Source: WSZJ01 sp964590435 (lineage in GTDB: Bacteria > Planctomycetota > MHYJ01 > WSZJ01). Taken from it: a stretch of DNA of 64,000 nt. Numbering within the stretch: the first letter of the stretch is position 1; every line of letters begins with the position of its first letter. The position numbers were made by a program, and so were the translations under genes. Shown here piece after piece: positions 14,628 through 22,445 of the stretch. Where the stretch lies: assembly GCA_964590435.1 (NCBI GenBank), contig CAZPWT010000031.1:1-64000 (forward strand), given 5' to 3'. Below the pieces are notes generated by a model, which worked only from the letters and a program-made list of their open reading frames with translations, did no database searches and was not told the origin of the DNA.

Positions 14628-15770
14628 ATGCTCTCCTCCCAGCCCCTCCCCGAACCCTACGCCTCCCTCCCCGAGGGCGAGACGATCGACCGCATCCGCG
14701 CCGCCAAGGCGGCCCTGGGGAAGAAGCTCTTCATCCTCGGCCACCATTACCAGATGGACGAGATCATCCAGTTCGCCGACGCGCGCGGCGACTCGTACCG
14801 GCTGTCGCAGGTCGGCTCGCAGCAGACGGACGCCCGGTACATCGTGTTCTGCGGCGTGCACTTCCTGGCCGAATCCGCCGACATCCTCGCGCAGCCGCAC
14901 CAGCAGGTGATCCTGCCGGACCTGGCGGCGGGGTGCTCGATGGCCGACATGGCGAACTTCGACCAGAGCGAGGACTGCTGGGCGACGCTCGAGGAGCTGG
15001 CGCCGGGGAAGACGATCCCGCTCACGTACATGAACTCTTCCGCCGCGATCAAGGCGTTCGTGGGCCGGAACGGCGGCAGCGTCACCACGAGCTCGAACTG
15101 CCGCACCGCGTTCGAGTGGGCGTGGAAGCAGAAGGACAAGATCCTCTTCATTCCCGACGAGCACCTCGGCCGCAACACCGCCTACGGCATGGGCGTCCCG
15201 CTCTCGAAGATGGCCGTCTGGAACCCCGCGCTCCCGAGCGGCGGCCTCACCGACCGCCAGATCCGCGACGCGAAGATCCTGCTCTGGAAGGGCTGCTGCT
15301 CGGTCCACCAGAAGTTCGGCGCGGCCGACATCCCCAAGGTCCGCGCCGCGCTCCCCGGCGTGAACGTCATCGTCCACCCCGAGTGCAAATGGGAAGTCTG
15401 CCAGGCCGCCGATTTCGTCGGCTCCACGGACTTCATCATCAAGACGATCGGCGCCGCCCCCGCCGGCTCCAAATGGGCCGTCGGCACCGAGATCCACCTC
15501 ACCAACCGCCTCGCGCAGGAGCACCCCGACAAGACCGTCGTCTCCCTCGCCGGCATCCAGTGCCTCTGCTCCACCATGTTCCGCATCGACCCGCCGCACC
15601 TGCTCTGGGTGCTGGAGAATCTTTTGGAAGGGCGCGTGGTGAACCGGATCACGGTGGACCCGGAGACAAAGCGGTGGGCGAAGGCGGCGCTCGACCGGAT
15701 GCTGGCGCTGCCGGGGAGCGGGTCGCCGGTTGCTGCGAAACGACCGGAGCCGGTCGGGGCGGCAGATTAG
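14628..15770 (+). CDS. nadA: Quinolinate synthase NadA
   Basis: A 380-aa quinolinate synthase, which condenses iminoaspartate and dihydroxyacetone phosphate to quinolinate in de novo NAD synthesis. GHHYQMDEI and the ligand motifs of the [4Fe-4S] cluster are visible: Cys103 in PDLAAGCSMAD, Cys224 in WKGCCSVHQKF and Cys314 in CLCSTM. Other family blocks are TYMNSSAAIKAFVG, TSSNC and IVHPECKWEVCQAAD. No nadB or nadC is nearby, so the pathway genes are dispersed. GGAG lies 8 nt before the ATG. The C-terminal 15 residues are variable. Expression is probably controlled by the palindrome at 14586-14602. Confidence 0.96.
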   Translation: MLSSQPLPEPYASLPEGETIDRIRAAKAALGKKLFILGHHYQMDEIIQFADARGDSYRLSQVGSQQTDARYIVFCGVHFLAESADILAQPHQQVILPDLAAGCSMADMANFDQSEDCWATLEELAPGKTIPLTYMNSSAAIKAFVGRNGGSVTTSSNCRTAFEWAWKQKDKILFIPDEHLGRNTAYGMGVPLSKMAVWNPALPSGGLTDRQIRDAKILLWKGCCSVHQKFGAADIPKVRAALPGVNVIVHPECKWEVCQAADFVGSTDFIIKTIGAAPAGSKWAVGTEIHLTNRLAQEHPDKTVVSLAGIQCLCSTMFRIDPPHLLWVLENLLEGRVVNRITVDPETKRWAKAALDRMLALPGSGSPVAAKRPEPVGAAD

Positions 15771-15937
15771 ATAGTCTTTCACGCAGCCGAGCCTCTCGAT
15801 CGAAGAGCTCCCGAAGTCGCAGTCCCGGCGAGAATCCGCCTCGAGGGCTTGGATGCGGACTCGCCACGTTGTAGAACAGTTCCGTCCTTGGGTTGATTTG
15901 GCTTTCCTCGTTCTTCCAACAGGATTTGAGCATCACC

Positions 15938-17386
15938 ATGTCTGCACCCGAATTCGAACGGTTTGTCAGGGAGATCCTGACGCTTCCGCACGAGACGGAG
16001 TGGGTCGAGTTCAAGCACAACAACGGTGACCCGGAGATGATCGGGGAGCGCATTTCTGCCCTGTCGAATTCGGCCGCCATGCTCGGGAAAGGTGAGGCGT
16101 ATCTGATTTGGGGTATCGAGGACGCGACGAAGGCTGTCGTCGGAACCTCGTTCCGGCCGCGCCAGGCGAAGGTGGGTGGCGAGAACCTCGAGAACTGGCT
16201 GCTGCGCGCCTTGCACCCCGCGCTCGACGTGCGGATTGAGGAGGGTGTCGTCGGAGGGCGCGAAGTGGTTCTGTTCCGCATCCCGGCTGCCGCGCATACG
16301 CCGGTCCGGTTCAAAGAGTCCGAGTTCATCCGCGTCGGCAGCTACACGAAGAAACTAAAGGAGTTCCCGGAGAAGGAGCGCGCGCTGTGGGCCTCCTTCT
16401 CCACCGAGCCGTTCGAGAAGGGGATTGCGAAACGCAATGCGACCTCCGACGAGGTGCTCTCCCTCATCGACTACCCCGGCTTCTTCAGGCTCCTGCAGGT
16501 TCCGCTGCCAGACAACCGTGCGGCCATTCTCGAGCGGCTTGCGGCAGAGAGAGTCATTGTTCCGGGCGTCGGGGACCGTTTCGAGATAACCAACCTCGGG
16601 GCGATCTTGTTCGCTGCGAGGCTGGCCTCATTCGAGCGACTCGCGCGAAAGGCGGTCCGCGTGATCGTCTACCGCAGCGAGAACCGCAATGAGGCGGTGC
16701 AGGAGCAAGGCGAGGGACGCGGGTATGCGGTCGGATTCGAAGGACTGCTGGGCTACGTTAACGACGTTCTCCCGCAGAACGAACAGATCGAGGTCGCGCT
16801 TCGCAAGCAGGTTCGACTCTACCCACCGCTCGCCGTGCGCGAACTGATCGCGAACGCTCTCATCCATCAGGACTTCAGCCTGACTGGCACCGGGCCGACG
16901 ATCGAGGTCTTCTCCGACAGGATGGAGATCACGAACCCTGGGCAACCTTTGATCGACACGCTGCGCTTCATCGATGAGCCGCCGAGGTCTCGCAATGAGC
17001 AACTCGCCGCGCTCATGCGCAGGATGAACATCTGCGAAGAACGTGGAAGCGGAATTGACAAAGTCGTCTCCCAGGCGGAACTCTTCCAATTGCCCGCCCC
17101 GGACTTCCGCAGAACTCCCCATCACACCGTTGCCGTCATATTCAGTCCGCGAGATTTCTCGAAGATGGACCGCTCCGACCGCATCCGCGCCTGCTACCAG
17201 CACGCCTGCCTTTGGTACGTCTCGGGGAAACCGATGACGAATACGACCCTTCGGCAGCGACTGAAGATCAAGAAGGAGAATTATCCGATGGCCTCCAGGA
17301 TCATCCGCGATGCGATCAAGGATGGGCTTGTCAGGCAAGCTGGAGGCACCCGGAAGGACGCCCGATACGTTCCATTCTGGGCCTGA
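15938..17386 (+). CDS. AlbA_2 (Schlafen-type) ATP-binding protein
   Basis: A 482-aa protein. The N-terminal AlbA_2/Schlafen-like domain shows ETEWVEFKHNNGDPEMIGERISALSNSAAMLGKGEAYLIWGIED and VRFKESEFIRVGSYTKKL. The C-terminal part carries a GHKL-type HATPase region, LAVRELIANALIHQDFSLTG...RMEITNPG and EERGSGIDKVV, and ends with a winged-helix-like tail. Such proteins are widespread in mobile and defence contexts and are often mislabelled RecG-like; their biochemical role is unclear. ATG 15938 is chosen over 15893 because the domain begins there. The gene looks less GC-extreme than its neighbours and stands alone, so recent acquisition is plausible. Confidence 0.85.
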   Translation: MSAPEFERFVREILTLPHETEWVEFKHNNGDPEMIGERISALSNSAAMLGKGEAYLIWGIEDATKAVVGTSFRPRQAKVGGENLENWLLRALHPALDVRIEEGVVGGREVVLFRIPAAAHTPVRFKESEFIRVGSYTKKLKEFPEKERALWASFSTEPFEKGIAKRNATSDEVLSLIDYPGFFRLLQVPLPDNRAAILERLAAERVIVPGVGDRFEITNLGAILFAARLASFERLARKAVRVIVYRSENRNEAVQEQGEGRGYAVGFEGLLGYVNDVLPQNEQIEVALRKQVRLYPPLAVRELIANALIHQDFSLTGTGPTIEVFSDRMEITNPGQPLIDTLRFIDEPPRSRNEQLAALMRRMNICEERGSGIDKVVSQAELFQLPAPDFRRTPHHTVAVIFSPRDFSKMDRSDRIRACYQHACLWYVSGKPMTNTTLRQRLKIKKENYPMASRIIRDAIKDGLVRQAGGTRKDARYVPFWA

Positions 17387-17591
17387 ATTCCGTGATTCGT
17401 TATGTAACTGCCAGCCTCTTTCCAGGGCTGAAAATGTCGCAAGTTATTGTCCATAAATGCTTTGTGTATGTGCGCGGATGTAACTGGGTCGACAAAGTGC
17501 CCGGAACTGCCAGGAGCGGGGAACTCTGGCAACAGCGATCGGTCGCGGGGCGCAAATGAACTCCGCGGACAGCGCATCAGCAAGTCGCGTC

Positions 17592-18179
17592 CTACTCCGC
17601 CGGCTTCTGCAAATGCGGGATGGGGCGGATACGCTTGACGCCGCTCAGGAACGCCAGCGCGTCTTGTGCCCCCGTCCTGATCAAGGGGCGCGAATCTTCA
17701 GTCAATCGTTCAAGATCCTGGCGCCATGATCCCCGAAGGCGGCCTACCTCTTCCATGATCTTCGAAAAGCCGGCAACGTCGACCTCGGACCCTGTTCGCC
17801 ATTCGCCATGCGTGAGTCCGAAGGCAACCCAGGAGACCTCGGTGATGTCCTGAGCGATCATCGGCACCATGTAGCTTGCCGCGCCCGTGAGTCCCCAGTC
17901 ATTCGCCCAGAGCACGTATCTCAGCCACGGATCTGCCGGCGAGGCATCGTGGAGAGCGGCGTACCGCTGAGGAAGTTTGTGAAACGTGGGCTCCTTGTTC
18001 GTCCCCCGCCAGAACGGGTCGTCTGGGGACATCTGGTTCATGTCCCGAAGCGCTTGGGAGAGGATGCCGTGGATTCGCAACCCGAACTCATGCCAGAGCG
18101 GGTCTTTGGGCGCTTCGAGAAGGTAGCCGAGGTCATGGGCGATCTTCTCGTCGATCCAGTGGTCGGGGACCATGCTCAT
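17592..18179 (-). CDS. Hypothetical protein, unknown function
   Basis: A 195-aa soluble protein starting MSMVPDHWIDEKIAHDLGYLLEAP. It is Trp- and acidic-rich, with WHEFGLRIHGILSQALRDMNQM and YAALHDASPADPWLRYVLWANDWGLTGAASYMVPMIAQDITEV. It has no signal peptide, no TM segment and no catalytic motif I recognise. The reading frame stays open far upstream but that part is the antisense shadow of the flavoprotein gene. It follows that gene by 35 nt on the same strand. Base composition is slightly lower in GC than average. The 205 nt between its end and the AlbA_2 gene contain only a 6-bp hairpin (17508-17531). Confidence 0.65.
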   Translation of the reverse strand: MSMVPDHWIDEKIAHDLGYLLEAPKDPLWHEFGLRIHGILSQALRDMNQMSPDDPFWRGTNKEPTFHKLPQRYAALHDASPADPWLRYVLWANDWGLTGAASYMVPMIAQDITEVSWVAFGLTHGEWRTGSEVDVAGFSKIMEEVGRLRGSWRQDLERLTEDSRPLIRTGAQDALAFLSGVKRIRPIPHLQKPAE

Positions 18180-18214
18180 AAACGCAGTGTGCGCGGAACC
18201 GAACAGGAAGGGAA

Positions 18215-19450
18215 CTACACCGCGCTCCCCGCCGCCCACCCTGTCGCGAATACGCCGGTGAAGTTGTACCCGCCGATCCACCCGTCGATGTCGAGCAGTT
18301 CGCCGGCGATGAACAGCCCCGGGACCTTGCGGCTTTCCATGGTCTTGGGGTTGACCTCGTCGAGCGAGACGCCGCCGGCGGTGACCTCGGCCTTCTCGAA
18401 CCCCTGCGTGCCGGAGAGCGCGACCGGCAGCCCCTTGATCGTGCGGACGATGGCGCGGCGCTCTTCGCGGCCGAGTTCGCTCAGCTTGCGGTCGGCGGGG
18501 ACGCCGGCCTTGGCGAGCACGGCGTCCACGAGGCGGCGCGGGACGCGGGCGGCGAGGACCGTCGCCGCGAGGCGCTTCCCGCCCGAAGCGGCCTCGTCGC
18601 GGAGCCAGGCGTCGAGCTCGTGCTCGGGGGTATCGGGGAGGGTGTCGATCTCGACGCGGAGGGACGACGGCTTCGGGTGGCCGCTGACGGCGCGCGAGAG
18701 GTCCATCGGCGCGGGGCCGGAGAGGCCGAAATGCGTGAACAGGACCGGCGCGCGGCGGCGGAGGAGGACGGGCGGGGAAGCGTGGGGATCGACGACGCGG
18801 GAGTCGGCGTCGTCGAGGGTGAGGCCGGAGAGCGCGGCGACCCAGGGTTCGGCGGAGGTGAGCGGCGTGAGGGCGGGGCGGGTGGGGACGATGGTGTGGC
18901 CGAGTTTTTCGGCGAAGGCGTAGCCGTCGCCGGTGGTGCCGACGGCTGCGTAGGAGCGGCCGCCGGTGGTGAGGACGACTTTCGCGGCGTGGAGTTCGCG
19001 GGAAGGGGTGGTGAGGCGGAAGCGGTCGCCGTCGCGCGCCAGCGCCTTCAGCGGCTCGCCGCAGGCGAGCGTCGCGCCGCTGCGCTCGAGGCGCCGGACC
19101 AGCGCTTCCAGGACGTCGCGCGATTTCCCCGACGTGGGGAACACCTTGCCGTACTCCTCGATCCGCGTCGGGACGCCCTCGTCCTCGATCAGGGCGCGGA
19201 CTTCGCGCGGCCCGAACGCGGCGAGCGACGCGCGCAGCCATTTGCCGTTCGGGCCGAACGCGGCGACGACGCCGGCCGCGTCGCCCTCGTGGGTGAGGTT
19301 GCAGCGCGTGCCGCCGCTGATGAGGATCTTGACGCCCGGGCGCTTGTTTTTCTCGAGCAGGATCGTCCGCCGCCCGCGCTCCGCCGCGCGGATCGCCGCC
19401 AGGAGGCCGGCCGCGCCGGCGCCCACGACCGCGACGTCCCACGTGTCCAT
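18215..19450 (-). CDS. NAD(P)/FAD-dependent oxidoreductase, YhiN/HI0933 flavoprotein family
   Basis: A 411-aa flavoprotein of the HI0933/BaiN type. The dinucleotide-binding motif VVGAGAAGLLAAIRAAERG is at residues 7-25, followed by the family-specific KILISGGTRCNLTH, VVLTTGGRSYAAVGTTGDGYAFAEKLGH and the C-terminal FIAGELLDIDGWIGGYNFTGVFATGWAAGSAV. Relatives bind FAD and are implicated in flavin-dependent reductions, including bile-acid dehydroxylation by BaiN, but most lack a proven substrate. The ATG at 19450 places the Rossmann motif at the usual distance. Upstream lies a repeat of family B. Confidence 0.92.
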   Translation of the reverse strand: MDTWDVAVVGAGAAGLLAAIRAAERGRRTILLEKNKRPGVKILISGGTRCNLTHEGDAAGVVAAFGPNGKWLRASLAAFGPREVRALIEDEGVPTRIEEYGKVFPTSGKSRDVLEALVRRLERSGATLACGEPLKALARDGDRFRLTTPSRELHAAKVVLTTGGRSYAAVGTTGDGYAFAEKLGHTIVPTRPALTPLTSAEPWVAALSGLTLDDADSRVVDPHASPPVLLRRRAPVLFTHFGLSGPAPMDLSRAVSGHPKPSSLRVEIDTLPDTPEHELDAWLRDEAASGGKRLAATVLAARVPRRLVDAVLAKAGVPADRKLSELGREERRAIVRTIKGLPVALSGTQGFEKAEVTAGGVSLDEVNPKTMESRKVPGLFIAGELLDIDGWIGGYNFTGVFATGWAAGSAV

Positions 19451-19515
19451 CGCAGGATCATCGCCGCGGGGGGCTGGTGGCGCAACGGGACGAGTCGCGG
19501 CGAACTGCGAGGAAG

Positions 19516-19602
19516 CCACAGAGGACACCGAGGCCACAGAGTTCCGTCACAGTATTGCCGGCCTGCAGCAAGCAGGTCTCTGTGGCCTCTGAGCCTCTGT
19601 GG
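19516..19602. repeat. Intergenic inverted repeat, family B (CACAGAGG words)
   Basis: Arms 19516-19541 and 19578-19602 are reverse complements with few mismatches, each built from repeated CCACAGAG units. The element lies between the flavoprotein start and the end of the small DUF4177-like gene. A second member is at 25231-25447. Repeats with these words recur in many large GC-rich genomes (recollection). Confidence 0.8.
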
Positions 19603-19642
19603 CCCCCGTCGTTCTTCGCGCGGCCCCGGCTTGTTCTCCGCA

Positions 19643-19855
19643 TCACGGCGTCGGGGCCCTTCGCTTGAACAGCAGCACCAGGTGCGCCGACTGTCCCTGG
19701 TAGTCGTTGGTGTCCACGGCCGAAACGAGCTCCCAGTCATCCGCCCCCAGGCGGTTGCACAAGTCCGTGGCCTCGGAGAGTTTCAGCGCGGAGTGCGCCG
19801 CGGCCGTGCCGCGCTCGCGAAGCCTCACCAGTTCCGTCCTGTAATTCCATGCCAT
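19643..19855 (-). CDS. Small DUF4177-like protein
   Basis: A 70-aa protein starting MAWNYRTELVRLRERG. The pattern of an early basic strand, a helix containing LCNRLGADDWELVSAVD and a last strand AHLVLLFKRR is that of DUF4177, a small beta-alpha fold of unknown function. The start at 19855 is chosen because AAGGAG precedes it by about 9 nt; a longer frame to 19924 has no ribosome binding site. Single gene, divergent from the HEAT protein gene at 19949. Confidence 0.7.
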   Translation of the reverse strand: MAWNYRTELVRLRERGTAAAHSALKLSEATDLCNRLGADDWELVSAVDTNDYQGQSAHLVLLFKRRAPTP

Positions 19856-19948
19856 GGCGGCGTCTCCTTCGGGAAGGGTGGCTGGGCATGTTGAGCAACG
19901 CCCGTGCCGGAGCTGCCGAGCCACAAAACGCCGATTTCAGGGGAACCC

Positions 19949-20962
19949 ATGCGCCGGATTGAACACGCCGTCATCGCCTTTCTCCTCGCCGCCCTCGCGG
20001 CGCTGTCGTACGTGCATTTCCGCGCCCCGCGGCCCGCGGTGAACGCGCCGCCGGCGGCCGAGGCCGTCGCCGAACTCCCGGCCCTGCCCGCCCCGCGGCC
20101 GTCCGAGCCCGCCGCCCCCGCCGAACCCGAACCCCCGCGCGAGGAATCGCCCGCCGAACGCCAGGCCCGCGAGTACCAGGAACTCACGTGGGCCCTCGAC
20201 CGCGCCGGGGAACAGGGAGAACTCAACAGGCTCCTCGACGCCGCGAAAAAGACCCTGCAGGACGGCGGCGTGTCCGCGCTTCTCTGGGCCCCCTGCCCCC
20301 CGCAGACCGGAAGCGGCAACGACGAGGACCTGCGGCGGCTCGTCGCGGAGTTCGGCAAGGAAACCGACCCCGCGCTTCTCTGGGCGCTCGCCCAGCGCAT
20401 CCGCTTTCACCTCACCGCCCCGCGCGGCACGCTCTGGACCATCGACGAAGAGGCTTACGTAGCGTTCAAGAAGTGGGGGGTGGAGTCGGAGGACCCGCTG
20501 AAGCGCGGGTTCGCGTTGGGGGCGGCCGGGTGGGGGAGCGAAGCGGAGCTGATGCGCGACCGGCTGCTGAACGATCCGGACGCACGGGTCCGCGCGACGG
20601 CGGCGCGGATGATGCCGCCGCCGAAGGGCGTGAGCGAGGACGACGCGCGGCCGGTCGCGGACCGTTTCCGCGAACTGCTCGGGTCCACGGACGACGGCAT
20701 CCGCGCTTCCGCCGCCAGCGGTTTCGGCGCGTGGGCGTTCCGGGCAGAGGATGTGGAGGCGCTCGTCCGCGCCGCGAAGGACGACTCCAGCGAAAGCGTG
20801 CGTCTCAGCGCGACCCGCTCGCTCGGCGCGAACGGCTCGGATCTTGCCCGGCGGACGCTGCGCGAGATCGCGGGGAACACTGCCGAATCCCAAGCCGTCC
20901 GCGAGGCCGCCGGCGAACAGCTGCTCGAGGGGATCCACGTCCTCGTGCCGGACGTGAAATGA
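19949..20962 (+). CDS. HEAT-repeat protein with N-terminal membrane anchor
   Basis: A 337-aa protein. The N-terminus MRRIEHAVIAFLLAALAALSYVHF is a single membrane anchor, followed by an Ala/Pro/Glu-rich linker to about residue 70. Two helical halves carry HEAT-like repeats such as LMRDRLLNDPDARVRATAARMM, LLGSTDDGIRASAASGFGAWAF and VRLSATRSLGANGSDLARRTLREIA. No catalytic residues. Its architecture (anchor, Pro-rich linker, HEAT) is the same as the gene at 27533, so they may be paralogous scaffold proteins. AGGGGAA precedes the ATG at 19949. Confidence 0.8.
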   Translation: MRRIEHAVIAFLLAALAALSYVHFRAPRPAVNAPPAAEAVAELPALPAPRPSEPAAPAEPEPPREESPAERQAREYQELTWALDRAGEQGELNRLLDAAKKTLQDGGVSALLWAPCPPQTGSGNDEDLRRLVAEFGKETDPALLWALAQRIRFHLTAPRGTLWTIDEEAYVAFKKWGVESEDPLKRGFALGAAGWGSEAELMRDRLLNDPDARVRATAARMMPPPKGVSEDDARPVADRFRELLGSTDDGIRASAASGFGAWAFRAEDVEALVRAAKDDSSESVRLSATRSLGANGSDLARRTLREIAGNTAESQAVREAAGEQLLEGIHVLVPDVK

Positions 20963-21002
20963 AAGCGGGGGAAGCGCCGCGAAGCGCCTCCCCCGGGTTT
21001 CG

Positions 21003-21338
21003 CTACTTGCCGCCGAACATGATGGCCGACATCTTCGCCATCAGGTCGTGCTTGGCCTTCGCCTCGGACATTTTGGACATCCACACGGCGCCCATCGCCT
21101 CGATGACGGCGTCGGCGCCCTTGTCGATGTTCGGGCCCCAGGCCTTCTGGATGCGGGCCTTGAGCGCCTCGACGTGGACCTGTTTCAGCGCCGTCGAGAA
21201 CGACGAGCACCAGAGCGCCTTGGCGCAGGCCATCGGGTCGCCGCCGCACTCGCCTCCGCAGGGGCACTTGCTGGTTTCGCAGCACTGGGAAGCGGCCGTC
21301 GGGGTGGAACAGGAATCCTTCGAGCAGCAGTCGGACAT
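21003..21338 (-). CDS. Small Cys-rich protein next to a Cys-rich TetR regulator
   Basis: A 111-aa protein. The first 44 residues contain ten Cys (positions 4, 5, 10, 19, 20, 25, 27, 31, 38, 44), including CC pairs and CPCGGEC, a metallothionein- or iron-sulfur-like arrangement. The remaining part is a Cys-free amphipathic helical region with LKARIQKAWGPNIDKGADAVIEAMGAVWMSKM. I do not recognise the family. A TetR-type operator (21414-21431) lies 76 nt upstream of the ATG, with the TetR gene directly behind it. Metal or thiol-stress binding is the natural guess, not proven. Confidence 0.75.
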   Translation of the reverse strand: MSDCCSKDSCSTPTAASQCCETSKCPCGGECGGDPMACAKALWCSSFSTALKQVHVEALKARIQKAWGPNIDKGADAVIEAMGAVWMSKMSEAKAKHDLMAKMSAIMFGGK

Positions 21339-21413
21339 GGTGAGGCTCCTTTCTAGGGACGTGAAAAGGGAAGGGCCACGATGGCCCGTCGTTGGAGGTT
21401 CAGGGCAGGTTGT

Positions 21414-21431
21414 ATACCAACTGGTTGGTAT
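21414..21431. promoter_or_regulatory. TetR-type operator upstream of the Cys-rich protein gene
   Basis: ATACCAAC-TG-GTTGGTAT is a perfect 8-bp palindrome with a 2-nt centre. Its TACCAAC half-sites are typical of TetR-family operators. It sits between the TetR gene stop (21451) and the start of the Cys-rich gene (21338), so the small gene probably has its own repressed promoter. Confidence 0.75.
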
Positions 21432-21450
21432 GAATATTCCCGAAAAAAAC

Positions 21451-22056
21451 TCACTTTCCGCACAGCCCCTTCACGTACGAACGGAAATGCCGCACGTTCC
21501 GGCCCACGACCTCCGGGTCGCGCTTCGCCTTCGCCAGGAGCAGGGCGCCCTCGAGCGTGGCGACGAAATGCTCGGCGACTTCCCTGGGGTTCCACGACGC
21601 GCGCGGCGCCGTCGCCTTCTTGGCCGCGGCGAGTTCGCCCGCGAAGGCGCCGATCCACGACTCGAACGCGCCGCAGCAGTCGCCGCGCAGGCTGGAGGAG
21701 CAGTCGCACATCTCCGCGGTCATCTCGGCGAGGAGGCAGCCGCACGCGGCCCTGGGGTCCTTGGAGAAGGCCTCGATCGCGTCGAGGTAGGCGAGGACGC
21801 GCTTCCACGGGTCGGTCTGGCTGCCGACGGCGGCCATGAACATCGCGGCCTTTTCGTCGCAGAAGCGTTTCAGGGCGGCGCGGCCGAGGTCTTCCTTGGA
21901 TTCGAAGTAGTGGAAGAAGGAGCCCTTGGTGAGCCCTGCGGAAGCACAGATGTCGTCGACGGAGGTTCCGTTGTAGCCGCGGGAGAGCATGAGCTCCGTG
22001 GCAGCGTCGAGGAGTTTGGCGCGGGTCTTCGGGTTGAGGGTGGCGGTGCGTGGCAT
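21451..22056 (-). CDS. TetR/AcrR-family regulator, NemR-like with Cys-rich sensor region
   Basis: A 201-aa repressor. The N-terminal helix-turn-helix reads RAKLLDAATELMLSRGYNGTSVDDICASAGLTKGSFFHYFESKEDL. The ligand domain contains CGCLLAEMTAEMCDCSSSLRGDCC; relatives of the NemR/YxaF kind have GCLL here, and in NemR that Cys senses hypochlorous acid and electrophiles. This protein has nine Cys in total, six of them in this short region. Start ATG 22056 lies close to a second operator-like site (22062-22073). It probably controls itself and the Cys-rich gene downstream. Confidence 0.88.
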   Translation of the reverse strand: MPRTATLNPKTRAKLLDAATELMLSRGYNGTSVDDICASAGLTKGSFFHYFESKEDLGRAALKRFCDEKAAMFMAAVGSQTDPWKRVLAYLDAIEAFSKDPRAACGCLLAEMTAEMCDCSSSLRGDCCGAFESWIGAFAGELAAAKKATAPRASWNPREVAEHFVATLEGALLLAKAKRDPEVVGRNVRHFRSYVKGLCGK

Positions 22057-22061
22057 AACCG

Positions 22062-22073
22062 TACCGATCAGTA
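22062..22073. promoter_or_regulatory. Operator-like site in front of the TetR gene
   Basis: TACCGATCAGTA is a near-palindrome (TAC-cGATCa-GTA) 6 nt upstream of the TetR start codon. It shares TACC/GGTA-like half-sites with the perfect operator at 21414-21431, so autoregulation is likely. Confidence 0.4.
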
Positions 22074-22169
22074 TGGGAATCCGCCGCGACCTGTCAACAA
22101 TTTGTCGCGGGGGCATGGCCGGTAGCGCGAGGGCTGCGAGCGAACAGGACTGGTCGTGGCGGCGAGAGA

Positions 22170-22372
22170 GGAAAGGGCAACTACAAGAAAGCGAACTTCA
22201 AGTAAACGGCGAACTTCAAGACTTCAACTTCAATGGTTCCCGCGAAGGAGGTCTTCCTGAACGGGCGAGGAGACTGAATTGCCTGCACGCATGTCCACCC
22301 CGTCAGGCTTGATGTTGTCTTCTTGAAATTGCTCTTTATTTGAGAATTGAATCGTTGTCGTTGCTGTTTCTC
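22170..22372. repeat. Intergenic repeat, family A (AACTACAAG/AACTTCAAG words)
   Basis: This lower-GC stretch shares GGCAACTACAAG, GAACTTCAAG and, in the opposite orientation, CTTGAAATTG and GTTGTCGTTGCTGTTTC with the element at 7753-7897. The arms (about 22170-22240 and 22307-22372) are imperfect reverse complements. It occupies most of the gene-free interval 22057-22445 between the TetR and M24 peptidase genes; nothing else is visible there except the TetR operator. Confidence 0.6.
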
Positions 22373-22445
22373 CGAGCTGTCTGCGACCGCACACGCTCGC
22401 GGCGTCGCCCCGGCAATACGGGCCATGCACCCTCTTTTCACGAAC

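Noticed and set aside
15893..15937. Upstream ATG of the AlbA_2 gene
   Set aside because: The extra 15 residues show no family likeness, and the domain starts right after the ATG at 15938.
17400..17590. AT-richer intergenic segment considered as dif/attachment site
   Set aside because: No convincing 28-bp dif-like arms or repeated att core; only a 6-bp hairpin is present.
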